Shown here piece by piece: positions 1 through 9,588 of a stretch of 64,000 bases of DNA. The translations under genes were made by a program, and so were the position numbers. A model generated the notes under the pieces. That model had not been told where the DNA came from and searched no databases. It saw nothing but the letters and a program-made list of their open reading frames with translations. How positions within the stretch are numbered: position 1 is the stretch's first letter; every line of letters begins with the position of its first letter. This DNA comes from DSWT01 sp035373625 (lineage in GTDB: Bacteria; Chloroflexota; Anaerolineae; B4-G1; SLSP01), in assembly GCA_035373625.1 (NCBI GenBank), contig DAOSNS010000008.1, positions 62,001 to 126,000 of the forward strand, written 5' to 3'.

Positions 1-1
1 G

Positions 2-1264
2 CACACAGATGCAATGTGCTATTTTGAGTCACATTGGTGGCCACCGTCGCTTAATTCAAGTGAGGTACTGTACTCTCCAGATGGGTGGAGTCGGGTCTAT
101 AATGGTGAGATCGTTTACTTGATTTATGGAAAGATGAGTGTATTAGTGAAACCTCTTGTATCAAAAATTCTCATCTCAAATACTTCTACACCTTCGTTAC
201 ATCAGTTCCCATATCATATTTTTCTCCCCTTAATATTGTGTATGCCACGTTGTTTAACATCATATCAGATATATCGTTTGCTCAACGTAAGTCTCCTGAT
301 AGTTACGCTTATCATTATGTTTTTAAAAGGGCGTAGAAATGCCTGGGTATTGGCCTGTGGCTTGATTTTATTGTGTATACCGCAAATTCTATATATTTAT
401 GCCTATGCTAATTCTGATGCCTGGGGACTTTCAGTAAGCGTAGTTTTCTTTGTTTTTCTGTTAACGACTAAGACACAGATTAACAGTCCTCGTTATGCCA
501 TTTTGCTAGGTTTTTTTGTTGGGTTATTGCTGCTGTCCAAAGAAACTTTTTGGCTGTCGTTGCCATGGGCAGGTGTTCTTGTAGGAACACAGTATTTTCA
601 ACAACGGCGGCAAAATGTGCTCCGTCTGTCATTCAAGCAAATCGCGATTTTAGGGGGCATTTTTATTATTACTGTGTTGGTGATCATTGCACCTTTGAAA
701 TTGATCTATCCTCTCACTCAAGGAGATTGGAATGTGAGAGTAGAACAAATGCGGGAAATCAGAGCCTGGAATGACTTTAAGCCTAGCATTCTAATGAGTC
801 CGGGTTATCGCCTGTCAGCCAAAGGAGAACCAATAACAGTTATCCTTCATAATCGGCATTGGTATGCGGCCTCGATGAAAAGCTTTTATGGTGTTTTCGG
901 ACATTTTACTGTTATTCTTCCAGACTGGATATATATCGTGGCTCTTGGAATCCTTGTGCTCAATGTGGTTTTGACTATCAGCATTGTCTGTTCAAAATGG
1001 TCGCTGCTAGACCTGGGGATGAAGGCGATGGTTATCTTTGCTCCTTTTTCCGTATTGCTAAATGTAGCGGCTTCGGTATATAATTCATGGACCTATGATT
1101 TTCAACCGCAAGGGCGGTATCTGTTTTCTTCTGTGGTGCCGCTTACGGTGTTATTGACAGCGACGGTTCCTGTAGAAAACAAACAGTATATCACCCTACG
1201 AGTTATAAGTTGGTTGATAAGCTATGGGCTTTGTATGTATGTACTGATTCATTATGCGATGTAA
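2..1264 (+). CDS. DUF2142-like polytopic membrane protein (5' partial)
   Basis: The frame is open to the left edge of the window, so the true start lies upstream and only the C-terminal part is seen. The product is a multi-pass membrane protein with about eight hydrophobic segments. Two local signatures match the DUF2142 protein at 3771-5813: an Asn-Ser-Asp motif after a hydrophobic helix (YANSDAWG, compared with TSANNDLLA) and a C-terminal PQGRYLF motif before the last helices (compared with PQGRFLF). This family is often found in polysaccharide loci and resembles GT-C glycosyltransferases, but its reaction is not established. The next 260 bp contain no convincing gene and run into an IS element. 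The membrane protein call is secure; the family call is by resemblance. Confidence 0.6.
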   Translation, partial: HTDAMCYFESHWWPPSLNSSEVLYSPDGWSRVYNGEIVYLIYGKMSVLVKPLVSKILISNTSTPSLHQFPYHIFLPLILCMPRCLTSYQIYRLLNVSLLIVTLIIMFLKGRRNAWVLACGLILLCIPQILYIYAYANSDAWGLSVSVVFFVFLLTTKTQINSPRYAILLGFFVGLLLLSKETFWLSLPWAGVLVGTQYFQQRRQNVLRLSFKQIAILGGIFIITVLVIIAPLKLIYPLTQGDWNVRVEQMREIRAWNDFKPSILMSPGYRLSAKGEPITVILHNRHWYAASMKSFYGVFGHFTVILPDWIYIVALGILVLNVVLTISIVCSKWSLLDLGMKAMVIFAPFSVLLNVAASVYNSWTYDFQPQGRYLFSSVVPLTVLLTATVPVENKQYITLRVISWLISYGLCMYVLIHYAM

Positions 1265-1336
1265 GATGGATGCAGTGAGACGAAGGAAATAATGAAGTGC
1301 TCTCTCAAAGTTGAACGATTTAGGAATTCTGCTTAA

Positions 1337-1373
1337 CCTATTTCCCGCACTTTAGAAACCGAATAGAAAGCAA
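1337..1373 (+). repeat. Left inverted repeat of the IS1634-like element
   Basis: It matches the reverse complement of 3549-3586 over CGCAC and GAATAGAAAGCAA with mismatches between. No gene lies from 1265 to 1524. Confidence 0.65.
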
Positions 1374-1524
1374 TAGGCCACAGCCCCCAACGGCACTTGG
1401 ATTCTCACCAAGGCCTAAGACGTGGCGCTGAAGCGGGCAGAAAAGGTCGCCTGGGCGTGTTTGAGTGTGTGCCAGGTCTCGTCTTTACCACTAGGCACGA
1501 GTCTCCCTTCCCGGCAGGGCTGGC

Positions 1525-3144
1525 CTATTGCGCGACCTCCTCAGGAACTTTGTTCCTGAGCGGTTGTGCCTCGCTGACCGGCAACAAGAGCAGCGCCGCG
1601 TCGTTACCGTTGTTGAGGAGTGGATGAGGGATGCGCGGGCAGTAGAGCGGCATTAAAATGGTCTGCAAGGTTTGGATCAACGCGACTTGTCCTTCATCCA
1701 TCGGGGTGAGACGACAGAGCCGACTGCCGTCCAAGCAGCAGGTCTCGACAACGGTCAGCGTTTCCAGCGTCTTGATTATGCGACGGGTGGTCATCTGGAG
1801 GCCGTGTTGGTGAGCTTGCCGTTTCAGCAGGCTATAGGTCAGAAGCACCAGCATGTGGATGAGCAGGATGCCTTCGATGCGTTCATCCTTGTGCAAATAG
1901 ATAGGTGAGACCTTGAGGTCGCTTTTGCAGACGGTAAAGCGTTTCTCGTCACCATCCTTTTGGCGATAGCGTACCAGCATCTGCTGGGGCGAGAGTCGCC
2001 AGTCACTGGTGACCAGCAGATAGCGTCCGTCTTGCTGGTCGGCCTGCCAGAGGACATAGCGGTCAGCTCACCAGCGCAGGATGACCTGCCCGTCGGCGTC
2101 CTGTTCGGCCTGGACGCGGACAAAGCGGCCAGCGGGGGATTGCTTGAGCAGGACGTTGGCGTGATGCTGCACACACTTGACCGTGCGATAGTAGGGCTGA
2201 CCGATCTTAGCGTGCAGCGCCAGCAAGTGCTGGTGCAAATCCCACATCTGTTGGGCGCGCGACCGACGCGGGGCCACGCGCATCGGGCCGCTGAGAATGA
2301 TCAGCCCACGGTGGGTGACATGACGTCCGTTGTGCGTGAATACTACCGGCACCAGCATTCCCCAGTATTCATCGTCAGCGGATGGGCATAGAACTGCCGG
2401 GTCGGGATGCTTTTGAGCAGGTAGCGGTGTGATGTGGTACGCGGCTCAAGTCCGGCCAGGTAGCGCAGTTGATGGTCATCGTAGGCAAAGGCCAGTTCGT
2501 CGTTCAGGTTGGCCCGGTCACCGATAAACACCGTCTCCTGAACCGGCCAACTACGCTGCTCCAACAACCGGCACAGCCGCGCCATATTCTGCTGGACGGT
2601 CGCTTGGTCAGCCGTGCGCCCTGACCACGGCCAGTAGTCCACCGTGATATTGCCATCGGCGGCGGTGTCTAGTCCCAGCTTGATCTTGCGTCTGTTCATC
2701 GGCGTGTTTTGGGCAAAGCCGAAATCGGCCAACTCACTATTGGCGTACTCGCCCTGAACGACAAAGGCGGTCAGGGCGTAAAAGACCAGCGACAGGTTGA
2801 TGTCGAAGTGCACCAGGGCGTGATGGACAATCTCCAGCCAGATGTCGGCTGTGCTTGCTGACCGCTTGCAGCGTCCGTCCCAGGCGGTCATCATTGAACT
2901 TGGCTGCCGGAATGCCCAGGGTCTCGACCAGCATCATCTGTGCCAGCCAGTCCGCAACCCGATACAGCGCCTGTGGTGCCATCAGCAGGTTGAGGAGCAA
3001 AACCAGCGCTACCGTTCCGTGATCCGCCTCAGCCTCTGTCGGACAATGCCGGTTGATCGTCTGGCGGACTTGCAGAATGTCCAGCAGCCCGTAGAGCGCG
3101 GGTAAAGCGCCCAACTGCCGCCACAACTGCGATTGGGTCAGCAA
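1525..3144 (-). pseudogene. IS1634-family transposase, frameshifted
   Basis: Reading on the minus strand, the N-terminus from a TTG at 3144 (LGALPALYGLLDILQVRQ, then NRHCP and FNDDRLGR) matches the DUF4277 domain of IS1634-like transposases. The central part (LGLDTAADGNITVDYWPW, then ETVFIGDRANLNDE) holds the DDE-type core. The C-terminus (RFTVCKSDLKVSPIYLHKDE) continues to 1525. The pieces lie in alternating frames, with breaks near 2880, 2350, 2070 and 1900, so a full-length protein cannot be made. The combined length of about 540 codons is normal for the family. The element is probably dead. Confidence 0.8.
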
Positions 3145-3491
3145 TCAACCACCTGCGCCATCGTCAGTGCGCCGCTCAAGGCCAGTCGCCCGACGCGGGC
3201 AATCCACAGTGCGCGTTGGTGTGCCCAACAAAACGCGCCGTATCGCATCCAGACCCATTTGCGAATCAGGTAACGGCAGCGCCGGGGAAACAAGTAGGCG
3301 CACTGTTGGGGCTCGGTTACTATCCCCGGCAAAGCAAGCAATTCGGCTGCAACTGCATTGCCTGGAAATCGCCTTGATAGGACGCATTCCGGCAGCAGCA
3401 AGAAGACTAGGCAGGCAAAGGTCCAGATCAGCCAACTGGCAATCTGGATGCAAGGAGATGGTGTGGCACTGTTTATCGGCGCGCCTTTCAA
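3138..3491 (-). pseudogene. Unidentified ORF inside the IS element
   Basis: A 117-codon minus-strand frame ends at 3138, overlapping the apparent TTG start of the transposase by a few bases. It has a hydrophobic stretch near its N-terminus and an Arg-rich centre. I do not recognise it. It may be a second, decayed IS reading frame, a remnant of another transposase, or a chance open frame in GC-rich DNA. Its only support is length, its position between the transposase and the right inverted repeat, and the stop/start overlap. Confidence 0.2.
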
Positions 3492-3548
3492 TCTGCGATA
3501 TGGTGTATGCCCTTTAGTTTGTCACAAAGCGCGATTTCTCGCATGTTT

Positions 3549-3586
3549 TTGCTTTCTATTCCATATGTCAATGTGCGAAATTCAGG
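3549..3586 (-). repeat. Right inverted repeat of the IS1634-like element
   Basis: It is the partner of 1337-1373 and contains TTGCTTTCTATTC and GTGCG in + orientation. Confidence 0.65.
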
Positions 3587-3757
3587 GTAAGTGGTCAAGG
3601 TGTTGTCTGGAAGGTATCAGCGCCGTGGATGTACATTACAGACCTTGAAGGCAATACCTGGTATGAGTATGATGGACAAGATGGTGTATTTGATGAGCGC
3701 ACGACATTGTTTGTAGATGCTAACCTTTTATATGTATTATGGGTGATAATATGCTGA
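3587..3757 (+). pseudogene. Orphan C-terminal gene fragment next to the IS
   Basis: Beginning directly after the right inverted repeat, one frame reads through 56 codons to a TGA at 3755-3757. It has a protein-like composition: a Trp/Tyr-rich stretch with motifs such as APWMYITDLEGNTWYEYDGQ and a hydrophobic end. No start codon with a ribosome binding site precedes it. It may be the tail of a polysaccharide gene whose front was lost when the IS inserted. On the other side of the IS a short frame opens at an ATG near 1291 behind AGGAAAT, but I cannot show that the two belong together. The family is not recognised. Confidence 0.4.
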
Positions 3758-3770
3758 GTGGAGTTGCGCA

Positions 3771-5813
3771 TTGAGTGAACAATTGGTCAAATTGTTATTG
3801 GAATTGACGAAGGGTCGTCCTGGTATTTTGGGTCATCCCATGTTTTATATAGCAGTGTGTGCTATTTACATATTATTGGGGATGGGCCTACTTGTGCAGA
3901 GCATCCGTGAAGCGTGCGGGGCGAAAGCCATACCCCCGCGTTACGCATTTGTGGCAGTATTCCTACTCGCTGTTACCCATGGTGTATTGTACAGTGTCGT
4001 CAATCCCCCATGGTTTGCTCCCGATGAACCATCACATTTTGAGTACGCACGTCTGTTTGCTGACTTGGGGCGTGTACCTACTTTGGACGACATCTCACCT
4101 GAACTGCAAAGCGAAGTATTGGTTTCGATGTACGCTTTCGACTTATGGCGCTTGCTGGGTTTTACGCCGCCAGACCATGCTCCGAAAGCATTTTACAGTG
4201 GCTTGAATGGCGATCTATCAGCGTTACCGCCTTCGTTTGTTGTTGATGATCTGTTTTATTGGTATTATCCGCAGGTGGGTAATGAGCCACCTCTATACTA
4301 TATCCTGATGCGGCCGGCATTTTTTCTTTCATTCGACAATCAGCCTTTATTAGGTCAGTTTTATGCGATGCGCTGGCTTACAATGCTGCTATATATCATG
4401 TGTGTTGTTTTGGCCTATTGGTTCGGTAATACGATATTGCGGGAGGTACCCGGTGCTGCTTTAGGCATATCGGTATTGGTTGCTTTACATCCGATGCTGT
4501 CCTATATTGGCACATCGGCCAATAACGACCTGTTGGCGGCTATATGGGGCACTCTATGGTTTATTGTCGCTGCCCGGATAGTAACGCAAAAATTAACTTG
4601 GCTACAAGGTTCTGTCTTGGTATTTTTGACGTTGGGGACCTTCTTGACCAAAAAAACAACGTTGTTTTTTTATCCTTTGTTAGGCGTGGCAGCAGCCATC
4701 TACGTCTTAAGCTATTACCCAGCGCACTTTCTAAAACGCACTGCATTGTGCGCAGGTGTTGTACTGTTGCTAGTGGCTGGATTATTACTTCTCCCTGTGC
4801 AGGGTCATACCTCTGGATGGTTAGTCCGGCCAGATCCGGATATTGAAGAGCGCATGGCTACCCAAGCCTATGCGGGGCGTTATATATTCCATACGCAACG
4901 GCTCCCCGGTGGGCGTGAAATGCGTCTGTCGCAAACACTGACCGGTGCTAAACTTAACGCTATGCGCGGGCAGACAGTAGTGCTGCAGGCTCAGATCTCT
5001 GCACCACTTGAAGGGCAAAACGGATGGATATGGCTGGTGGATGACACTCAATCTTTTGTTGTGCCCTTTACGGCGGGTAAAACCTGGCAATCACTGAGTG
5101 TGACATACACAGTCCCCATAACGACAAGTTTTCTGCGCATTGTACTTCTATCTGGTCAACAGGATACTAATATGCCAGGAGATGTATATTTCGATGCATT
5201 GCGCTTGTATCCCGTTGTCTCCAATGTTGACGAAACGAACTTACTTGTTAATGGTTCTGCGGAATCAGCTGCTCCTGTGTGGTATGTATTACTGTTGAAG
5301 CTTTCTCATCGTATGAATCTGGATGGCTACTTGTTACCACTATTGACGTCTACCGTCCAAGAAAATTGGGGCGACCTGGTGCCTTTCACTATCAAATTCG
5401 TCTATACGACGTTTTGGGGACGGTTCGGTTCATTGAATGTTCAAGTGCCGAGTATCACACATTATGTCTGGTATGGTTTCGCGCTGCTTGGTTTGTTGGC
5501 AGTTGCGGTTTATGGTATACACAAGACAGGAAAATCAACTTTGCGGCTTGTCGTGGTGCTATTTGCGGTTGGAATTTTCGCAAACTGCGTCCAGATTATG
5601 CTACCATTACTTCGACGCCCTAGTTCGGCCTGGTATCCGCAAGGACGGTTTCTATTCCCTGTAGTTTTGCCTATCATAACGCTGATCTATGCGGGGGCTA
5701 CTACTTTATTTCCCAAACGGATGCGGGCGTGGGCATTGCCATTGATGGTGTTTATCGCATTATTGGTTGATGCTATTGCGCTCATAACGTTGTTAAAGCA
5801 TTGCTATCTTTAA
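3771..5813 (+). CDS. DUF2142 family membrane protein
   Basis: The product has 680 residues and about 11-12 hydrophobic segments. The first extracytoplasmic loop carries the family motif NPPWFAPDEPSHFEYAR. A later loop has ANNDLLAA, and the C-terminal region has PQGRFLFP. Between the central and C-terminal helices lies a soluble segment of about 170 residues, roughly 350-520, that looks beta-rich. DUF2142 proteins sit in EPS and teichuronic-type loci and are thought to be GT-C-like glycosyltransferases, though this is not proven. The start is TTG at 3771 behind GAGTGGAG, and the gene ends 10 bp before the next. A role in polymer assembly at the outer membrane face is inferred. Confidence 0.75.
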   Translation: MSEQLVKLLLELTKGRPGILGHPMFYIAVCAIYILLGMGLLVQSIREACGAKAIPPRYAFVAVFLLAVTHGVLYSVVNPPWFAPDEPSHFEYARLFADLGRVPTLDDISPELQSEVLVSMYAFDLWRLLGFTPPDHAPKAFYSGLNGDLSALPPSFVVDDLFYWYYPQVGNEPPLYYILMRPAFFLSFDNQPLLGQFYAMRWLTMLLYIMCVVLAYWFGNTILREVPGAALGISVLVALHPMLSYIGTSANNDLLAAIWGTLWFIVAARIVTQKLTWLQGSVLVFLTLGTFLTKKTTLFFYPLLGVAAAIYVLSYYPAHFLKRTALCAGVVLLLVAGLLLLPVQGHTSGWLVRPDPDIEERMATQAYAGRYIFHTQRLPGGREMRLSQTLTGAKLNAMRGQTVVLQAQISAPLEGQNGWIWLVDDTQSFVVPFTAGKTWQSLSVTYTVPITTSFLRIVLLSGQQDTNMPGDVYFDALRLYPVVSNVDETNLLVNGSAESAAPVWYVLLLKLSHRMNLDGYLLPLLTSTVQENWGDLVPFTIKFVYTTFWGRFGSLNVQVPSITHYVWYGFALLGLLAVAVYGIHKTGKSTLRLVVVLFAVGIFANCVQIMLPLLRRPSSAWYPQGRFLFPVVLPIITLIYAGATTLFPKRMRAWALPLMVFIALLVDAIALITLLKHCYL

Positions 5814-5823
5814 TTGGAGAGAA

Positions 5824-8313
5824 ATGATGAATGGTCAGAGTGTTTCGGGCAAAATCATAAGGATTATAGCAGTTATAGCTCTCACCCTATTGCTTACCAC
5901 ATTGTGGTCGAGTTTCGTTGAATCGGCATCAGCTCCTTTCGTCAGTTCGACTAATTCGGTGCAAGTTTGCCCTATCTGTGCGATTACATCTGTGCAGAAG
6001 GCAATTAATGACGCAGCGTATCAAACTGTCATCCAAGTCGCAGAGGGCGTCTACGCGGAGCGCTTGGTGATAACAAGAAGCGTGCATTTGGAAGGGGGAT
6101 GGAATATCGAGTTTACCGTGCGTGATGCATTGACACAGCGAACCATACTTAATGGACAGGGAAAAGGAACCGTTATTAGTATTACCAATGCTGCACCAGT
6201 AATAGATGGATTCTGGATCACTGGAGGGCAAGCTCCCCAAGGCGGTGGCATCTGGGTCGCGGATGCCCAGCCGGTATTGATCCACAACGTTATTACCGGT
6301 AATATGGCTACTCAAGAGGGTATAGGGTATGGAGGGGCGTTTTATGCACAAGGTAAGAACACTCAAGTGACTCTAGATGCCAATCGTATGTTTTTCAATA
6401 CAGCTTTTCAGGGTGGGGGGGCGTTCCTGCTCGATGTCTCTCAGGTAACCTTTACAAATAATATCTTTGCCAATAATATCGCTAGGGTGGGTAATGCTAT
6501 TTATATACAGAGGGCTATGCAGGCTTATGCCATCAATAATACATTGATAGGCGATGGCCAGTCATCGGGGCTGGTTGCTGAACATAGCCATCTGAATTTT
6601 GCTAACAATATTGTGGCCTCACACACAGTAGGCATTGATGTGAAGGAGCTGTTAGATCCGACAACTATCTTTTTGTACCCTCTCGGTTTTAATCTCTTTT
6701 ATGCCAATGAGACGGATTGCGCAGGAGAGTACGGCGACCTGTTTTGTGGAAATAAATTGGCATCTGCACCTCAATTGATGGTGGATTACCATTTGAAATT
6801 GGCTTCACCGGCCGTTGACGCGGGTATTGATAGTATGACACCACCTATGGATATAGATGGAGAACCCCGTCCTCTTGGTGGCGTTGACATCGGTGCAGAC
6901 GAAGCTGGTATGCGAGTCCATGTTCCCGTTGTATTGAATGAAGCTGTCAACAAATTGACAGTTTGCCCATTCGGTGTCGCTATATGGCCACGTCAACTTG
7001 TGCCTGAACAAGCGCCATCTGCCAGGCAAGTAGGTGCATGCTGGGCGCGTGTTAATATATACTGGGACGAGATCGAACCAGAACGCACTGAACCACGTAC
7101 TTTCAATTGGGAGACGGCGGATACGGTCATCAACGGAGCCGTTAATGCCGGATTACGCCCTATTGTGACGATCGGAGCCAATCCCCGTTGGGCGGCGGAG
7201 ACTTATGGAGGTCCTACATACAATGTCAACGAGATATTAGGGTTCCTGACAGCACTGGCTGAACGGTATGATTGTGACGGAATTATGGACGCGCCGGGAT
7301 CGCCGTATGTACAAATTTGGGAAATATACAATGAACCAGATAATTACTCTCCAGATATTGCTGCTCTACGTGGTTTTGGCAATTGGGGATTGCAGGGCGA
7401 AGCCTATGCCCAATTCTTAGGACAGGCACGCGCCGCTTTGCGGCTTGGTAACCCTAATGCTTTGGTGGCAATGGGAGGATTGGCTCATGAGTACGCCCCC
7501 AATATATTTAACTTGGATTTTCCTCACAAAGTCTTATCATACGCGCGTGATCATCCGGGGGAAGTGCTTTTCGATTTTTTCAACATTCATTACTTCCCAG
7601 TGTATGAGAGCGCCTATAGTGGTTGGGGGCGGGGAATTTCTGGGAAAACCAAATATTTCTATGAGATGATGGATTTTTATACAGTCAAATATCCGATTTT
7701 GGTGACAGAGATGGGGTATTGGAGCAGTAGCAATCAACCTTCTCCCTGGCAAGGCAGCTATGAGGAACAAACGCGGCTTGTTGTATTAGAATATGTTCGC
7801 AGTATTGCCACAAACATCCATGCGTCATTTTGGCTACTTGTATATGACCTACCAGCGTCTCATGGTGTCGAGCGTGGGTTGTTTGATATTGATGGTATTC
7901 CGAAACCTGCGGCCAATGCGTATCGTACACTTGTCAATAAATTACAAGATAAGTATTTTGAGCGCAGTTTATCAACGGATGAATTAGGGAATACTGCTGC
8001 AGAAGGGTATCTATTCCGTAGTGTTAAGGATGGGCGACAATTATATATCGTGTGGACAAACGATGATTCTAAAGGCCGTTTGCGTGTTCAGGCTCCTGCA
8101 ATACTGGTAAGTGATAAACTCTCTTCAGAGTTACCAATGACCCCAGTGCTTGCACACTTTGACCCATATATAATTAGAGATGAAGATGATGGAAATCCTG
8201 ATGGCATAATATGGGTGACATTTGGTGTAGACCCTATATACATTGAGGTAATTAAACCACCTGTGAAGTACCAACCATACGCGAGGCTATTACGGGTCAA
8301 TATTCCACGATAA
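5824..8313 (+). CDS. Secreted beta-helix / clan-A glycoside hydrolase fusion
   Basis: The start ATG follows GGAGAG. Residues 1-35 form a signal peptide or anchor. Residues about 45-340 resemble a right-handed parallel beta-helix of the pectate-lyase type (VQKAINDA, GVYAERLVI, many NN-rich turns, and DIGADEAG at the end). Residues about 370-700 resemble a GH39/GH5-type (beta/alpha)8 barrel. E504 in EIYNEPDN is the expected acid/base, and E629 in LVTEMGYW is the expected nucleophile. The product is probably exported and may trim or process the polysaccharide made by this locus. The exact GH family and substrate cannot be read from the sequence. The fusion of a beta-helix with a hydrolase is the notable point. 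Confidence 0.75.
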   Translation: MMNGQSVSGKIIRIIAVIALTLLLTTLWSSFVESASAPFVSSTNSVQVCPICAITSVQKAINDAAYQTVIQVAEGVYAERLVITRSVHLEGGWNIEFTVRDALTQRTILNGQGKGTVISITNAAPVIDGFWITGGQAPQGGGIWVADAQPVLIHNVITGNMATQEGIGYGGAFYAQGKNTQVTLDANRMFFNTAFQGGGAFLLDVSQVTFTNNIFANNIARVGNAIYIQRAMQAYAINNTLIGDGQSSGLVAEHSHLNFANNIVASHTVGIDVKELLDPTTIFLYPLGFNLFYANETDCAGEYGDLFCGNKLASAPQLMVDYHLKLASPAVDAGIDSMTPPMDIDGEPRPLGGVDIGADEAGMRVHVPVVLNEAVNKLTVCPFGVAIWPRQLVPEQAPSARQVGACWARVNIYWDEIEPERTEPRTFNWETADTVINGAVNAGLRPIVTIGANPRWAAETYGGPTYNVNEILGFLTALAERYDCDGIMDAPGSPYVQIWEIYNEPDNYSPDIAALRGFGNWGLQGEAYAQFLGQARAALRLGNPNALVAMGGLAHEYAPNIFNLDFPHKVLSYARDHPGEVLFDFFNIHYFPVYESAYSGWGRGISGKTKYFYEMMDFYTVKYPILVTEMGYWSSSNQPSPWQGSYEEQTRLVVLEYVRSIATNIHASFWLLVYDLPASHGVERGLFDIDGIPKPAANAYRTLVNKLQDKYFERSLSTDELGNTAAEGYLFRSVKDGRQLYIVWTNDDSKGRLRVQAPAILVSDKLSSELPMTPVLAHFDPYIIRDEDDGNPDGIIWVTFGVDPIYIEVIKPPVKYQPYARLLRVNIPR

Positions 8314-8412
8314 CCATCTGCAAACTGCTGCGGTGACTCTGTTTGCCAAAAGGGCATTGTTAGATAGAATAGCTTGATAGTGTTAGATTTGACTTCCGCT
8401 GCTTCTTTGCTT

Positions 8413-8436
8413 GGCCTGGATTGTCAAATCCAGGCC
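8413..8436. terminator. Perfect inverted repeat, possible terminator
   Basis: GGCCTGGATT (8413-8422), loop GTCA and AATCCAGGCC (8427-8436) form a 10-bp perfect stem in the 250-bp gap. No T-run follows, so it may be a transcript-end stabiliser rather than an intrinsic terminator. The rest of 8314-8563 shows no gene. Confidence 0.45.
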
Positions 8437-8563
8437 CATTGCTGAGATGATGCTTCACTTCCGTTGGCCTTGGTAATTCGGGAAGCGGCTGCGGTAATTT
8501 AACATTGTCGAGGTACTTGCCAACCCCATAGATGGAGTTTATATTTTTGAGGAGTAAACAAAC

Positions 8564-9574
8564 GTGCACCAACAAATTACTTGTAAGAGATTTTGTCTTG
8601 CTTTGATAAGTGTTTTATTGGTTGTTATTGGAGGATGTAAACCGAGATCACCTCTCGTAACTATGTCTCCAATAACCACAGTTTCACCATTTCCAACGAC
8701 ATCACCCACCTTTACTCCTTCTGTGTCTGAGAAAATTACTTTTCAGGGTAAATTGCTTTTTCACTCTGAGCGAAATGGTGGTTTGAACCTCTTCATATAT
8801 GATGGACAAACTGCTTCATTGATGCCATTAACAAATGGCCCCGGAGTACGTGTAGAAGGTGACTGGTCACCGGATGGAACCCGCATTGCTTATACGTCCG
8901 GAATAGATGACCCTAATAATTTCCGTATTTATACTATGAACCTGGATGGCTCTAATGAGAGGAGCCTGACCGGTAGTGTACCAGGCGACAGTTGGGCCCC
9001 GGATTGGTCACCGGACGGTACACAAGTCTTGTTTCAGACAAATCGCGACGGTAACTTTGAGATTTATGTGGTGAGGCTAAGCGACCTCTCACAAAATAAT
9101 CTCACCAATCATCCTGCTAATGATAGTCATCCGGCTTGGTCACCAGACGGCAGCAAAATTGCCTTCGCGAGCCAACGAGATACTGGAAAGTGGCAACTTT
9201 ACATTATGAATGCAGATGGCTCTAATCCACAGCGTATTCATGAGAGTACAAGCAACGATATGTCGCCAACCTGGTCGAAGGATGGAAGGTATCTTTTGTT
9301 CTCATCTGACCGCGAAAAAGAAAAATTCCATATTTTCCGCCTTCATATAGATAGCGGGGACTTAGTACAATTAACCACTGGTGATTATGACGATATTGAG
9401 CCGGTATGGGTTGATGAAGATCAGTTTGTTGCCTTTTCTTCAAATCGACACATCTACGTAGAAGATCCCGATTGGGATATTTTTGTGATGAAAGCTGATG
9501 GTACTAATCAAGTGGCTCTGGTACCGGCTCCAGGTATAGATAAACACCCCTCTTGGTCAAACAGGGTTCCGTAA
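8564..9574 (+). CDS. PD40/TolB-like beta-propeller lipoprotein
   Basis: The GTG start follows GAGGAGT. A lipoprotein signal ends at Cys25 (VVIGGC) and is followed by a Thr/Ser/Pro-rich linker. From about residue 60 there are six or so WD40-like PD40 repeats with the recurring signature WSPDGTRIAY / SPDGSKIAF and DGSN / LYIMNADG. Such propellers bind peptides or glycans. This one should face the outside of the membrane. It lies between the GH-like protein and the phosphodiesterases, and its end lies just 14 bp before the next likely start, so it is probably in the same transcript. A scaffold or sensor role for the surface polymer is an inference. Confidence 0.8.
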   Translation: MHQQITCKRFCLALISVLLVVIGGCKPRSPLVTMSPITTVSPFPTTSPTFTPSVSEKITFQGKLLFHSERNGGLNLFIYDGQTASLMPLTNGPGVRVEGDWSPDGTRIAYTSGIDDPNNFRIYTMNLDGSNERSLTGSVPGDSWAPDWSPDGTQVLFQTNRDGNFEIYVVRLSDLSQNNLTNHPANDSHPAWSPDGSKIAFASQRDTGKWQLYIMNADGSNPQRIHESTSNDMSPTWSKDGRYLLFSSDREKEKFHIFRLHIDSGDLVQLTTGDYDDIEPVWVDEDQFVAFSSNRHIYVEDPDWDIFVMKADGTNQVALVPAPGIDKHPSWSNRVP

Positions 9575-9588
9575 TTAAAGGTGCACAG

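Larger units (their letters stand above)
1337..3586 (-). mobile_element. Degenerate IS1634-like insertion sequence
   Basis: The ends carry imperfect terminal inverted repeats of about 37 bp (1337-1373 and 3549-3586). They share the inner block GAATAGAAAGCAA and an outer CGCAC block when one is reverse-complemented. Inside, on the minus strand, lies a frameshifted transposase with a DUF4277-like N-terminus. The element is clearly GC-richer than the flanking polysaccharide genes. I could not identify a clean target duplication. It separates the first DUF2142-like gene from an orphan coding fragment that starts right after the right repeat. Confidence 0.75.
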
